A stretch of DNA of 64,000 bases from CAIRTM01 sp963723235 (GTDB lineage: Bacteria; Desulfobacterota; WTBG01; CAIYCZ01; CAIRTM01): NCBI GenBank assembly GCA_963723235.1, contig CAVRPV010000006.1:310001-374000 (forward strand). Reading direction: 5' to 3'. Both the position numbers and the translations under genes were made by a program. A model generated the notes under the pieces. It was not told the origin of the DNA and made no database searches. It saw only the letters and a program-made list of their open reading frames with translations. Shown here piece by piece: positions 11,032 to 19,998 of this stretch (position 1 is the stretch's first letter; every line of letters starts with the position of its first letter).

Positions 11032-12068
11032 GAGGTGCCATCGCCGCGTAAAACTGCGGCGTCCTGAGGCATGTGCTTGTTCAGACCCTGCACCGAATCC
11101 GATGGGGCAGTTCTCACGAAATCATAGTCAGCATCCGTATTGATGTTTTTAAACACATCAGCCGAAGCGGTACGCAGAACTTTAACCTGCAACGAGGGAA
11201 ACAAATCAATAATACGATGTTCACCATGGGCAATCAGATCTTCAAGGGCCGAAAGACAGGTCCGACGATACAGGGCGCATAACGGCTCAAAATGTTTGTG
11301 TTTGAACATAACGATATCATGCCCGGGAAGCGCCGCGACCAGGCTCTCAAAAAGCTCACTGTTTACCAATGGCATATCGCAGGATACCACCAGTACGTAT
11401 TCAGTGTCACAATGGGTTAATGCGGCATGAATTCCGGACAGAGGACCCCCGCCGGGCAAAATATCGCCGCGGCACGGATAGCCCAGATGGGCGTACTCAT
11501 CCGGACTGTTGGTGATGATGGTAACCGCTCCGGTACAGCAGCGCGCCTCATCAATAACCTTTTCTATGAGCGTTTTGCCGTGCAGGGGCAACAGGGCCTT
11601 GTTGCGGCCCAGGCGGCTTGAGCGTCCGCCCGCCAGCACAGCCGCGGAAACAATCGGGAGCAGAATGCTGTTGCGTATCAGTTCGGCCATGGCCGCAGCA
11701 TCCGGACACACCCGGCCAAACCCGGTAAAACGCCCGTCACTGATATCAATTACAGCAGGCCTACCGTCGCAGTGCGCTGTATCAACCAGCAGGATATGGC
11801 AGTCCGTAAAGAATTTTTTTTCACAATGCTCCGTTTCCGCATTACGCGGAGCGGTCGCTATAGTACCGGCGCACAAATCAACATGTGCCGCAGCTCCGGC
11901 AGCGACGAGTGCATCGTCATTATCCGCAGGTCGCTCGTCTCCGGACTGGCGCAGCACACCGACGCGCAGCCCGCTCTGTGTCAGAGAGCGTACCAGCCGG
12001 GCCAGCATATGCTGTTTCCCTTCACCATGCGGGCCGCTGCAATATATCGTAACAGGGAGAATGTCCAT
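11028..12068 (-). CDS. mobA: Molybdenum cofactor guanylyltransferase MobA with MobB-like N-terminal domain
   Basis: MobA attaches GMP to molybdopterin to form the guanine dinucleotide cofactor. The C-terminal 190 residues hold the nucleotidyltransferase signature (AAVLAGGRSSRLGRNKALL) and the downstream block PGGGPLSGIHAAL followed by VVSCDMPLV. The N-terminal 150 residues resemble the MobB P-loop domain, but the loop reads GPHGEGKQ, lacking the usual Ser/Thr after GK, so nucleotide binding there is doubtful. The frame is also open from a TTG at 12101; I prefer the ATG at 12068, though its ribosome-binding site is poor. The stop overlaps the PHP gene start. Confidence 0.85.
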   Translation of the reverse strand: MDILPVTIYCSGPHGEGKQHMLARLVRSLTQSGLRVGVLRQSGDERPADNDDALVAAGAAAHVDLCAGTIATAPRNAETEHCEKKFFTDCHILLVDTAHCDGRPAVIDISDGRFTGFGRVCPDAAAMAELIRNSILLPIVSAAVLAGGRSSRLGRNKALLPLHGKTLIEKVIDEARCCTGAVTIITNSPDEYAHLGYPCRGDILPGGGPLSGIHAALTHCDTEYVLVVSCDMPLVNSELFESLVAALPGHDIVMFKHKHFEPLCALYRRTCLSALEDLIAHGEHRIIDLFPSLQVKVLRTASADVFKNINTDADYDFVRTAPSDSVQGLNKHMPQDAAVLRGDGTS

Positions 12069-12219
12069 ACCTAACGGATGCTCAAAGGAATCAGATGACA
12101 AACCATCTCAATAAAAAGAACAGGCGTGTACCGAGCGAGGGACGCATGCGCACGTGTCGCCTGAACCCTGCTAAAAAACGACGGGGCGCTCCACAGTCGA
12201 TGGATGCTTAACTCGTCCG

Positions 12220-12837
12220 TCATGCTTCATTGCAGGACATTGCCAGGCGCACCCCGATTTCAAAGGCCTGCGTAAGATCTGCCGGTTTTTCCTGAACCTG
12301 CGCGCGTTGCAGATTTCCGGTGCTCAGCAGTTCTCCAATCTTATGCAGGTGGAAATCTCGAATGTTCGCATCCAGAACCATCAACACCAGGGCCGATGAG
12401 GATGGTGAAAAATCACCCTGACTGACAATGCTGACCGCTTTTTTCGCTTTGATAAGCGGGCGCGCTTCGGCATGTACAATCGTTCCCGTGTCATCATATG
12501 TAACATGCATTTTCAGAAGCGGCATCATACGCGCAAAAAAATTAGTCATTGCCGCCGAAATGGTGCGCCCGTGATTGGGGCTGCCAAAAATAAAGGCATC
12601 GGCCTGCTGCATGCGCTCAAGGAGTGGCGCCATATCATCGCCCAACGGGCAATCCTTTCCCCCCTGAAAAAACGTGTGCGCACCGCAGGCATTGCAATAT
12701 TTAATATCAAGGTCGTAGAGATAGACCTTCTCGGCCGCAACCGATGTCTTGCTGACAGCACCGGCAATCACTGTATCAACCAGGATATCAGTGTTTGAGC
12801 CCTTGCGGGGACTGCCGATAAACGCCATGAGTTTCAT
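12220..12837 (-). CDS. Flavodoxin-like NAD(P)H-dependent FMN reductase family protein
   Basis: A flavodoxin-fold protein of 205 residues. The FMN phosphate loop is visible at the N-terminus (FIGSPRKGSNTDILVD), and the second flavin-contact loop reads FGSPNHGRTISAAMTNFFAR near residue 90. Between them lies a C-xx-C...C pattern (YCNACGAH, GKDCPLGD), as in iron-sulfur flavoprotein-like relatives. It probably passes electrons between NAD(P)H or ferredoxin and a small acceptor. The start at 12837 is set by GGGAGGA 7 bases upstream; the frame is open 48 bases further without support. Confidence 0.82.
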   Translation of the reverse strand: MKLMAFIGSPRKGSNTDILVDTVIAGAVSKTSVAAEKVYLYDLDIKYCNACGAHTFFQGGKDCPLGDDMAPLLERMQQADAFIFGSPNHGRTISAAMTNFFARMMPLLKMHVTYDDTGTIVHAEARPLIKAKKAVSIVSQGDFSPSSSALVLMVLDANIRDFHLHKIGELLSTGNLQRAQVQEKPADLTQAFEIGVRLAMSCNEA

Positions 12838-13055
12838 GCTGTGTCCTCCCTGTACAACAAATCGGTTGCTGCGCCACAAACACAATCAGCTGCATTGTCT
12901 CATACGGATGGGCGAAGTCAAGCCGGAGGCGATACTGCATATCCGGGACTCGGTCTCCCGGATCAGACAGGAAATAACAAAAACGTGGCAGGGAATCAAT
13001 CTGAATATAAAAAAAGTTTGCAGGCTCAAAAAACCGGCAAACTCATCCGGGCTGG

Positions 13056-13131
<76 letters not shown>

Positions 13132-13139
13132 AAAAAAAA

Positions 13140-13214
13140 TGGAGCGGGAAACGGGATTTGAACCCGCGACTCCGACCTTGGCAAGGTCGTACTCTACCAC
13201 TGAGTTATTCCCGC
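13140..13214 (-). tRNA. tRNA-Gly (GCC)
   Basis: A cloverleaf with acceptor stem GCGGGAA/TTCCCGC, anticodon loop TTGCCAA giving GCC, T loop TTCAAAT and encoded CCA. First gene of the tRNA-Gly to tRNA-Cys transcript. Confidence 0.95.
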
Positions 13215-13228
13215 TCAGAATCCAATAA

Positions 13229-13256
13229 ATTATATCCATGATATCAATTTTGTCAA
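13229..13256 (-). promoter_or_regulatory. Sigma70-type promoter of the tRNA-Gly/tRNA-Cys unit
   Basis: On the minus strand a perfect TTGACA (13256-13251) and a perfect TATAAT (13234-13229) are separated by 16 bases. The -10 box ends 15 bases before the tRNA-Gly 5' end. Confidence 0.85.
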
Positions 13257-13311
13257 CAAATAAATACCGGAAAAAAGCGCTGCCGCGCCGGACGCACCAC
13301 CCGAACAACGG

Positions 13312-14373
13312 CTACAACAGCTCCGTGCGCCCCTGTTTTTCAAGCTGTTCAACAAGTGTGCGCACATCCTGCGCCCGGTCACGCCGGCACACAAGCAGCG
13401 CATCTGCGGTCTCAACAATCACCACGTCATCGAGCCCTACGACAGCGACGGTTTTACCTGATGACTGTACCAGGCACCGCCTGGCATCCACCGCATACAC
13501 GTCACCACGCAGGACATTCTGGCTATCATCCTTAGTGCAGATATCATACACCGCTGACCAGGAACCGACATCACTCCAGCCGAATTCCCCCCGTATGGCC
13601 AGCACGCATGCGGCCTTTTCAAGCACGCCGGAATCTATTGAAATAGAGCGCAGCGAAACATACGCCCGGTCGAGTTCATCGCAGAAACGCTCCGAGCCCC
13701 ATGCTTCTGCAACCGGCAGGAGAGATGCATAGATGTCAGGCAGATGGATTTTAATTTCCCGCAGAATAGCTGATGCCTTCCATACGAACATGCCGCTGTT
13801 CCACAGACAATCACCGCTGGCAATATAGCGCAAGGCCTGCTCACGCTCCGGTTTTTCATGGAAGTGCAGCACACGGCAAACCATGCTGCCCGGCTGAGCG
13901 GGCTCACAGCGCATGTAGCCGTAGCCGGTTTCCGGGGCGAGGGGCACTATGCCGATCGCAACAAGCCCGTTTGTATCAACAGCAATATCAGCGGCCTGCT
14001 GCACACAGCCCCTGAAGCGGATCTGATCAGCGATACAATGATCAGCCGGCAGCACGCACATGCACGCATCAGGATCCTCTCGCTGTATGCGGCCGGCAGC
14101 CAGGCAAATGCACGCGGCAGTATTGCGCCCGGAGGGTTCACTGATAATATTGGCAGCCGGAACCTGCGGGACCTGCTCGCGGATGCGTTCAGCCTGCTCC
14201 CTGGTGGTGACAATCAAAACCCGCTCTACAGGCACAAGGTCGCTTACGCGATCCAGTGTTTCCTGCAGCATGGTCCGGTCGCTGAGAATATTGAGCAGTT
14301 GCTTCGGTTCGGCCGCGCGGCTGCGCGGCCAGAAACGGGTTCCTCTTCCGCCGGCCATTATAACAACATACAT
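13312..14373 (-). CDS. manC: Mannose-1-phosphate guanylyltransferase
   Basis: Makes GDP-mannose from GTP and mannose-1-phosphate for glycan or capsule/LPS synthesis. The nucleotide-binding signature IMAGGRGTRFWPRSR opens the protein, and FHEKPEREQA and GEFGWSDVGSW mark later active-site regions. At 353 residues it is the single-domain form without the C-terminal phosphomannose isomerase domain of bifunctional ManC/AlgA. I chose the ATG at 14373, with GGAG 6 bases upstream, over an open codon 15 bases earlier. It follows the phosphatase gene with a dispersed repeat between them. Confidence 0.92.
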   Translation of the reverse strand: MYVVIMAGGRGTRFWPRSRAAEPKQLLNILSDRTMLQETLDRVSDLVPVERVLIVTTREQAERIREQVPQVPAANIISEPSGRNTAACICLAAGRIQREDPDACMCVLPADHCIADQIRFRGCVQQAADIAVDTNGLVAIGIVPLAPETGYGYMRCEPAQPGSMVCRVLHFHEKPEREQALRYIASGDCLWNSGMFVWKASAILREIKIHLPDIYASLLPVAEAWGSERFCDELDRAYVSLRSISIDSGVLEKAACVLAIRGEFGWSDVGSWSAVYDICTKDDSQNVLRGDVYAVDARRCLVQSSGKTVAVVGLDDVVIVETADALLVCRRDRAQDVRTLVEQLEKQGRTELL

Positions 14374-14507
14374 AGATACTCCAGGCACTGGACAACCCCT
14401 TATAAAAACGATATCCCGTTGCTGAGAAAGCCCTAAAACCGATGCGCTGCGCGCTGTTTAAGCGGACACAGCGGGACCGATGGACGCTTTTCAGCGACCC
14501 GCTAAAA

Positions 14508-14647
14508 GGCTGTTGAAAAAATCTTTTCATACAGGCTGTTCAAAAATGCGCAGACTCAAGGCGCGCACTATCATGAGGAATGAGGCGTACTTTTCATGCG
14601 CCGATGGAGCGCAACGCAGCATATGTGCGTTTTTGAACAGCCTGTTA
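14508..14647 (+). repeat. Dispersed palindromic intergenic repeat, copy A
   Basis: A 140-base element with inverted ends (GGCTGTTGAAAAA ... TTTTTGAACAGCC) and a conserved core around GAGGAATGAGGCGTAC. Similar elements occur at 26578-26729 and 61184-61330, a variant at 29227-29353 and a partial copy at 32166-32235. The TAA stop of the phosphatase gene forms its right edge. Confidence 0.85.
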
Positions 14648-15334
14648 AAGGGCGTAGGTAATTTCATTCATGAGTTGCACAACCGGATAGTCGTCAAAGT
14701 AGTCGATAATATTCAAACAGGCGTAGGACTGTTCCAGCCTCACTACGCTATTCAAATCAAGCCCCAGGGCTTCGCACAGAATAACCCGGTTCAAACCGCC
14801 ATGGGCAACCAGCAGGATAGTCCCACCGGCATATTCGCACAGCAGGTGCTCAAGGCGCGGCAGGGCCCGCGCGCGCACATCGCTAAAACTCTCGCCGCCC
14901 TTAATCCGGAATGAAGCAATATCGCGGGTGCGCGAGTTGAATTCCTCCTGAAACCGCTCCAGAATGTCGGCAAGCGTCAGTCCCTCCCAGTGTCCTATGT
15001 TAATTTCACGGAATTCAGGACAGGCGACCGGCTCAAGTCCGCAAGCAGCTGAGAGCAGACGCGCTGATTCAACCGTTCGCGCCAAATCACTGCAATACAC
15101 TGCGTTGAACGGCACATCGTTCAAGCGGCGGGCAAGCGCGCTTATCTGCGCGCGCCCCTTATCACTTAACTCGACATCCCGATGACCGACATAGCGCCAC
15201 TCATCAGAGGTCACCAGCGCACCATGGCGCACCAGATACAGCCGCGTACGCGGCACATCCGCAGCATTGTGCTGAAAACTGGCGTGAACGGCCGGGATCG
15301 GGTCAGCCTGTCTATGTCCTGAGTCAGATGCCAT
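14645..15334 (-). CDS. Histidine phosphatase family protein (phosphoglycerate mutase-like)
   Basis: A 229-residue branch-1 histidine phosphatase. The catalytic RHG motif is in YLVRHGALV near residue 36. A conserved Arg lies in YCSDLARTVESA, the acid is in FREINIGHWEGL, and the second catalytic His in LLVAHGGLNRV. The closest functional relatives by motif are alpha-ribazole phosphatases (CobC) and broad-specificity phosphatases; the substrate is undetermined. Roughly 30 N-terminal residues before the fold look disordered, so an internal start is possible. The stop codon forms the edge of the dispersed repeat. It is 27 bases downstream of the LpxC fusion gene, apparently in its operon. Confidence 0.85.
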   Translation of the reverse strand: MASDSGHRQADPIPAVHASFQHNAADVPRTRLYLVRHGALVTSDEWRYVGHRDVELSDKGRAQISALARRLNDVPFNAVYCSDLARTVESARLLSAACGLEPVACPEFREINIGHWEGLTLADILERFQEEFNSRTRDIASFRIKGGESFSDVRARALPRLEHLLCEYAGGTILLVAHGGLNRVILCEALGLDLNSVVRLEQSYACLNIIDYFDDYPVVQLMNEITYAL

Positions 15335-15361
15335 GCCGCCACAAAGCGAAATACGTACTGT

Positions 15362-17539
15362 TTATGGATTATAAATATCGTGCAGCAGCCTGACCAGGGC
15401 GATATTATCGGAATGCCCGGTCATATTTGCCGTAATCTTTGCCCGCAGGGGTCTGCCGAGCAGGTACAGGTCCCCTACCATATCCAGAATCTTATGCCGC
15501 ACAAATTCATCCGGAAAGCGCAGATCCGTATTAACGATTTTCTCATCGTCAATCAAAATAAAATTATCAAGCCGACCTCCGCTTGCAAGCCCCTTTTCAT
15601 TGAGCGCCTCAATATCCTTCAAAAATCCGAAGGTGCGCGCCGGGGCGATCTCCCGTTTAAAATCATCGGCTTCCGACATAACGAATGTGTATTCCTGATG
15701 ACCGACCGGCCGTGGATAGTCCAAGGTGTAATGAATGGAAAACGTGTCGGCAGGTTCAACGGTCAAGAACTTCTGCTTGCGATTGGACTCGCCCACGGTA
15801 TGGCGCCGGTCAACGATGATTTCATCCAGGGGTTCTTCCTGCTCTTCGATCCCGGCATCCTCAATCATCTGGCAGAAATCAACAGCGGACCCGTCCATGA
15901 TGGGGACTTCATTATTGATCTTGATCATCAGGTTGGTGATCCGGTAGGCATGCAGAACCGCCAGAAAATGCTCTATGGTGCGGGCCGCAGCCCCGTTATG
16001 CTGCAGACTGGTGGCATAATCGGTTGAAACAACATAGTCGATATTTGCAGGGATAACCTCGCCGCTTGAAATATTGCCGAACAGTATACCACTGCCCGGC
16101 GGCAGCGGCGTCAGGATCAAACCGGTCTTGTCTCCGGAATGCAAGCCGCGCCCGCTCAGCACCATGCTGCGCTTGAGGGTGCGCTGCATGCGCTGTGCCG
16201 CCTGGTGTTCACACGATAAAATAATATTGTACTCACTGACATACTTTTTAAGCAGCTTTTTTGTGATATTGATTTTCTCGGCTGTGCGCTTGATATCACG
16301 ATCATTGCGGCGCAGGTGATACAGCAGATAATTCTTGCGCCAGGAGTTCTCGGCTTCCTGCATGCTGGCGTAGCGCTCATGGTAGCGCGAAACGTTGTAC
16401 TGCATATCATCGCGCACTGAGAGCGGAATATCATGCGATGAAACCATTTGGGTGTGAACCGACACCACAATCTTTTCAACAAGGTTTTTGAGCTCCTTGA
16501 CATTGCCGGGCCAATCGTAATTCATGAGCATCTCAAGCGCGTCATCATCAAAGCTTTTCTCGCGCAGCCCGTAATCCCGGCAGTAAAAACCCATAAAATG
16601 CTGCAGAATCAGCGGGATATCACCCCGCCGACTGCGAAGCGACGGCAGAGTGATGCGCTCTGAAAAACAGGCTGCAAAGTCCGCCGAGAGTTTCCCGGCC
16701 TCAAGCGCTGCGTCAATATCAAGCAGCAATGAAGCCGCAACGCGAAGCTGTGAATCAGATGAACGCTTGTGCAGAAAAGCCGCAATGCGATCCTGCAGCC
16801 CGATTTCAAGCGCATCAACCGATGCCAGATATACAACCGCGCTGCCGGAATTCGTGAACAACCCGGCCTTGCCTGAACCAACGGACCGATCGCCGAAAAG
16901 CTCAAGGGCCGCTTCCGCGGAATCGTACAAGGGACAGTTGAGACGGTAAAAAGCCGCGGGACGATCGCTTTTTTTCCCGATCCGCAGCATCCGGGCAACG
17001 ATTTCCTTACCGGTGCCGGCCTCACCGCATAGCAATACGTGCGCTTTGCCGCCGGCAATTTTTTCTGTGTGCCTGCGAATATCAATAATTTCCGACGTCT
17101 CGCCAATCAGCCTTACACGCTCCTGCGACCCGTCATGTGTATCTTCAACAGCGGCAGCCTGAGCCACGGCCTGCCATTTTTCATTAATACGCTTGAGGGT
17201 ATTCAAAACCACGTCAAGCGAAAAAGGCTTCTCAAGAAAATCAAAAGCACCGTGTTTGACGGCCTGCACGGCAGTGTTGACCGTACCGTGACCGGTCATC
17301 ATGACCACCTCGATCGCGGAATCGAAATCCTTGATGCACTTGAGCGTTTCCATGCCGTCCATTCCCGGCAGCCAGATGTCCAGGAACACGATATCAACGG
17401 GCTGGGACTTAATGATACGCATGGCCTGACTGCCGTCGGGAGCGTTCAGCAGGCTGTAGCCCTCGTCCTCAAGGCTGCCGCTGAGTGAATCAATAATAGC
17501 CTGTTCATCGTCTACCAAAAGAATGACCGGTGTTTTCAT
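15362..17539 (-). CDS. lpxC: NtrX-type response regulator fused to LpxC deacetylase
   Basis: One uninterrupted 725-residue frame joins two machines. Residues 1-125 are a receiver with phosphoacceptor Asp54 (VFLDIWLPGMDG) and Lys near 104 (LEKPF). Residues 150-385 are an AAA+ domain with Walker A GEAGTGKE but no GAFTGA loop and a weak Walker B. A Fis-like HTH (IKRTAEKINITKKLLKKYV) follows to about 435. The remainder is complete LpxC, the zinc deacetylase committing UDP-acyl-GlcNAc to lipid A: EHFLA, MDGSAVDF, the HKILD zinc ligands and catalytic TGHSDN are all present. The ATG at 17539 has AAAGG upstream; a TTG at 17557 would overlap the kinase gene. Confidence 0.93.
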   Translation of the reverse strand: MKTPVILLVDDEQAIIDSLSGSLEDEGYSLLNAPDGSQAMRIIKSQPVDIVFLDIWLPGMDGMETLKCIKDFDSAIEVVMMTGHGTVNTAVQAVKHGAFDFLEKPFSLDVVLNTLKRINEKWQAVAQAAAVEDTHDGSQERVRLIGETSEIIDIRRHTEKIAGGKAHVLLCGEAGTGKEIVARMLRIGKKSDRPAAFYRLNCPLYDSAEAALELFGDRSVGSGKAGLFTNSGSAVVYLASVDALEIGLQDRIAAFLHKRSSDSQLRVAASLLLDIDAALEAGKLSADFAACFSERITLPSLRSRRGDIPLILQHFMGFYCRDYGLREKSFDDDALEMLMNYDWPGNVKELKNLVEKIVVSVHTQMVSSHDIPLSVRDDMQYNVSRYHERYASMQEAENSWRKNYLLYHLRRNDRDIKRTAEKINITKKLLKKYVSEYNIILSCEHQAAQRMQRTLKRSMVLSGRGLHSGDKTGLILTPLPPGSGILFGNISSGEVIPANIDYVVSTDYATSLQHNGAAARTIEHFLAVLHAYRITNLMIKINNEVPIMDGSAVDFCQMIEDAGIEEQEEPLDEIIVDRRHTVGESNRKQKFLTVEPADTFSIHYTLDYPRPVGHQEYTFVMSEADDFKREIAPARTFGFLKDIEALNEKGLASGGRLDNFILIDDEKIVNTDLRFPDEFVRHKILDMVGDLYLLGRPLRAKITANMTGHSDNIALVRLLHDIYNP

Positions 17540-17553
17540 GCTGCACGTACCTT

Positions 17554-19794
17554 TCAAATGCTTATCTGCCGGCTTACCGGCAATTCGATCACAAAACAGG
17601 TTCCGCGGGGCTGATTGTCGCGAACCCTGATGTAGCCGCCGTGATCGGCGATAATCGTGGTGACAATCGCCAGGCCCAGCCCGGTGCTGTCTTTTTTCGT
17701 TGAAAAATAGGGGTCAAATATTTTAGGTTTCAGTTCGGGCGGGACACCGCTGCCGTTATCGGCGACCTCTACTGTTACCATATTCAGTTTTGGCTTGTAT
17801 TCGGTGCGTATCGCGATCAGGCCGTCATTTTCCAACGAGCCGACCGCGTTGTCAAGGAGATTAATCAGAACCCTTTTGATCTGACCACGGTCAAGACTGA
17901 GCCGCCCCACAGTGCTGCCCGGCTCGAAAACAAAACTGATATCCTTATGGGCTTCACGGTACAGGGTCAGGGTATCCTCGATTATTTCATGAATATCATT
18001 GGCCCTGGGTTGTGTGGCCGGCATTTTGGCAAAACTGGAAAATTCATTTACAAGCTTCTTGAGTTCATCAACCTGTACGACAATCGTACCCAGACAATCC
18101 GTGAAAACGCTGCGGTCCTGGTTGATCTGAGGTGAAAATTTCCGGAGAACCCGCTGGGCGTTCAGCTTAATGGGCGTAAGCGGGTTTTTTATCTCATGCG
18201 CAATGCGCCGGGCGACCTCCCGCCAGGCATAGGCCCGCTGAGACTGCTGAATCTGGGTCAGATCCTCACCAACCAGCACCAGCCCCATGTAGTTCCCTTC
18301 ATTATCAAACAACCTGTTTGAACGAATATACACGTAGGCCGTTCGCTGAGCGAATGTCAACGTTACCTGGCGTTCAACCGCAACGAGGTTTAACCGCGTA
18401 ACCTCATCAATCAGCTCCTTCAATGGCCGGAACTCATCAGGAGCGAACACCTCGCCGTAGGGGCGCCTGAGCACTGATTCCAGCGGGATGCCGAACATGG
18501 TCTGGGCCGAAAGATTAAAATTGATAATAACACCCTCGCGGTCAATGGAGACAACCACGGCCGCAACATTCTCAAGCAGGCTCTCCATATATATCCGGCG
18601 GTGATCAAGCTCAGTGACCATGTCACGCAAATGGCGTGTAGTCTGCTCGACCTTCTCATGGCTGACACGCAAATCGCAGGTCATCTTGTTGAAGGAATCA
18701 ACCAGAACACCGATTTCATCATCAGCGGCAGGCTCAATCTGGAAATCAAGGTTGCCCTGGGCAATCTGCTCAGTAGCATTGGCCAGCGAAGTGATCGGCA
18801 CCGTTATGACTTTTGAAAGGTGAAAGCCGAACCATGTGGCCGAGAATATAATCAGCAGGGTCACAACCGAAAGCAGGAGCACATACAGATACTTGATCGG
18901 ATTTTTATAGAACTTCAGCTGCTTGTAGTCCTGGAACGCCTTGGCAATGTTGTCCATCTTTGACACCAGACTGCGGGGCACGTAATAATTAACAACAATC
19001 ACGCCCACAACATCCTTGCGGCCCCAGCTTGAAAACACCGGAACAACCCCCCTGATAATATCGCTTTCGCCGGCCGGCTGGATGCGGATACTCTCCTTGC
19101 CGTCAAGGGCCTGCTGCACCAGAGATGAGTCGGCGCTGATAAAACTGGAATCGGGCACCTGCGGGTTCATGGCCTTCACCAGTTCTTCCTTCTGGGAAGA
19201 ATAGACCTCGACCACGCCAAGGTTGTATTCGGCCTGTTTCTCATTGATAAAATCACGCAATATTTCCAGATTCATCTGGGACAGCAGCTTGTTGTCGGTT
19301 ATATTCCGGCTCAGCTGCTTGGCATAATAGAGCGCGTTGGAGGAAGCATTATTATAGTAGGCCTCGGTAACGCTGAAAGCCTCCTCAAGGGTGGTTTCAA
19401 CCTTGAAGCTGAACCAGTTCTCAATCGTATTGCTGATAAAACCTATTGAAACCCAGAACAGCAGCAGAGTCGGCACCAGCGACAGCCCGACAAAGGCGAT
19501 CACCAGCTTGGATCTCAGCTTTGACCCCAGGATGCCGCGCCGCCGTTCAAAAACCAGCTTGACCACGTTGCGAACGACCAGGTAAACAAGCAGCAATAGG
19601 AGAATAGCGTTCACGTTGATCAGCAGGAACACCAGTATATTTTGCGGCAGCAGGGCCTCGCCGCGCTTGCCCGTCACGTAGAGCAGGAGCGAAGTCAGCG
19701 CGACAACCAGCAGGATAACAAAAATGATAATCAGGCGCTCGCGCCGGCGGCGTTTTTTTCCCTGCACCTGTGTACTGGCGGCACTCTTGTTCAT
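17554..19794 (-). CDS. NtrY-like membrane sensor histidine kinase
   Basis: A 746-residue kinase with the NtrY layout. A basic N-terminus and two to three membrane helices occupy residues 20-120, an extracytoplasmic sensor region about 125-300, another helix about 305-325 (YVLLLSVVTLLIIFSATWFG), then HAMP, a PAS domain (about 405-510) and a HisKA domain with the H-box VARRIAHEIKNPLTPIK. The HATPase boxes are NLLDNAVGS, DNGSGVPPE and GLGLAIV. It autophosphorylates and should pass phosphate to the response regulator-LpxC fusion beginning 15 bases downstream. The frame is intact. The ligand is unknown. Confidence 0.93.
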   Translation of the reverse strand: MNKSAASTQVQGKKRRRRERLIIIFVILLVVALTSLLLYVTGKRGEALLPQNILVFLLINVNAILLLLLVYLVVRNVVKLVFERRRGILGSKLRSKLVIAFVGLSLVPTLLLFWVSIGFISNTIENWFSFKVETTLEEAFSVTEAYYNNASSNALYYAKQLSRNITDNKLLSQMNLEILRDFINEKQAEYNLGVVEVYSSQKEELVKAMNPQVPDSSFISADSSLVQQALDGKESIRIQPAGESDIIRGVVPVFSSWGRKDVVGVIVVNYYVPRSLVSKMDNIAKAFQDYKQLKFYKNPIKYLYVLLLSVVTLLIIFSATWFGFHLSKVITVPITSLANATEQIAQGNLDFQIEPAADDEIGVLVDSFNKMTCDLRVSHEKVEQTTRHLRDMVTELDHRRIYMESLLENVAAVVVSIDREGVIINFNLSAQTMFGIPLESVLRRPYGEVFAPDEFRPLKELIDEVTRLNLVAVERQVTLTFAQRTAYVYIRSNRLFDNEGNYMGLVLVGEDLTQIQQSQRAYAWREVARRIAHEIKNPLTPIKLNAQRVLRKFSPQINQDRSVFTDCLGTIVVQVDELKKLVNEFSSFAKMPATQPRANDIHEIIEDTLTLYREAHKDISFVFEPGSTVGRLSLDRGQIKRVLINLLDNAVGSLENDGLIAIRTEYKPKLNMVTVEVADNGSGVPPELKPKIFDPYFSTKKDSTGLGLAIVTTIIADHGGYIRVRDNQPRGTCFVIELPVSRQISI

Positions 19795-19860
19795 TGGCGT
19801 TCATCCGATCCTGGTACCGGGTCAGGCGGCCGTTCATCAGCCGCGGCATGGTTGCAGATA

Positions 19861-19889
19861 TTGACCCGATTATGAATCAACATTGTACT
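19861..19889 (+). promoter_or_regulatory. Possible promoter of guaB-guaA
   Basis: TTGACC and TGTACT are separated by 17 bases, 110 bases before the guaB start, in the divergent gap with the kinase gene. The -10 box is a weak match (4 of 6). Confidence 0.4.
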
Positions 19890-19998
19890 ATGACTGGAGC
19901 CAGTATTCAAACGCAAATTCACATCTTTCTTGACAGTGCTTCCTTTTTTGTGTAGGTTTTCCCTTCATACCACAACCGCATCCCGGAAGGAACCCGCC

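Noticed and set aside
14508..14647. CRISPR-like repeat
   Set aside because: Copies are single, dispersed over 47 kb and lack regular spacing or spacers. They are palindromic intergenic elements.
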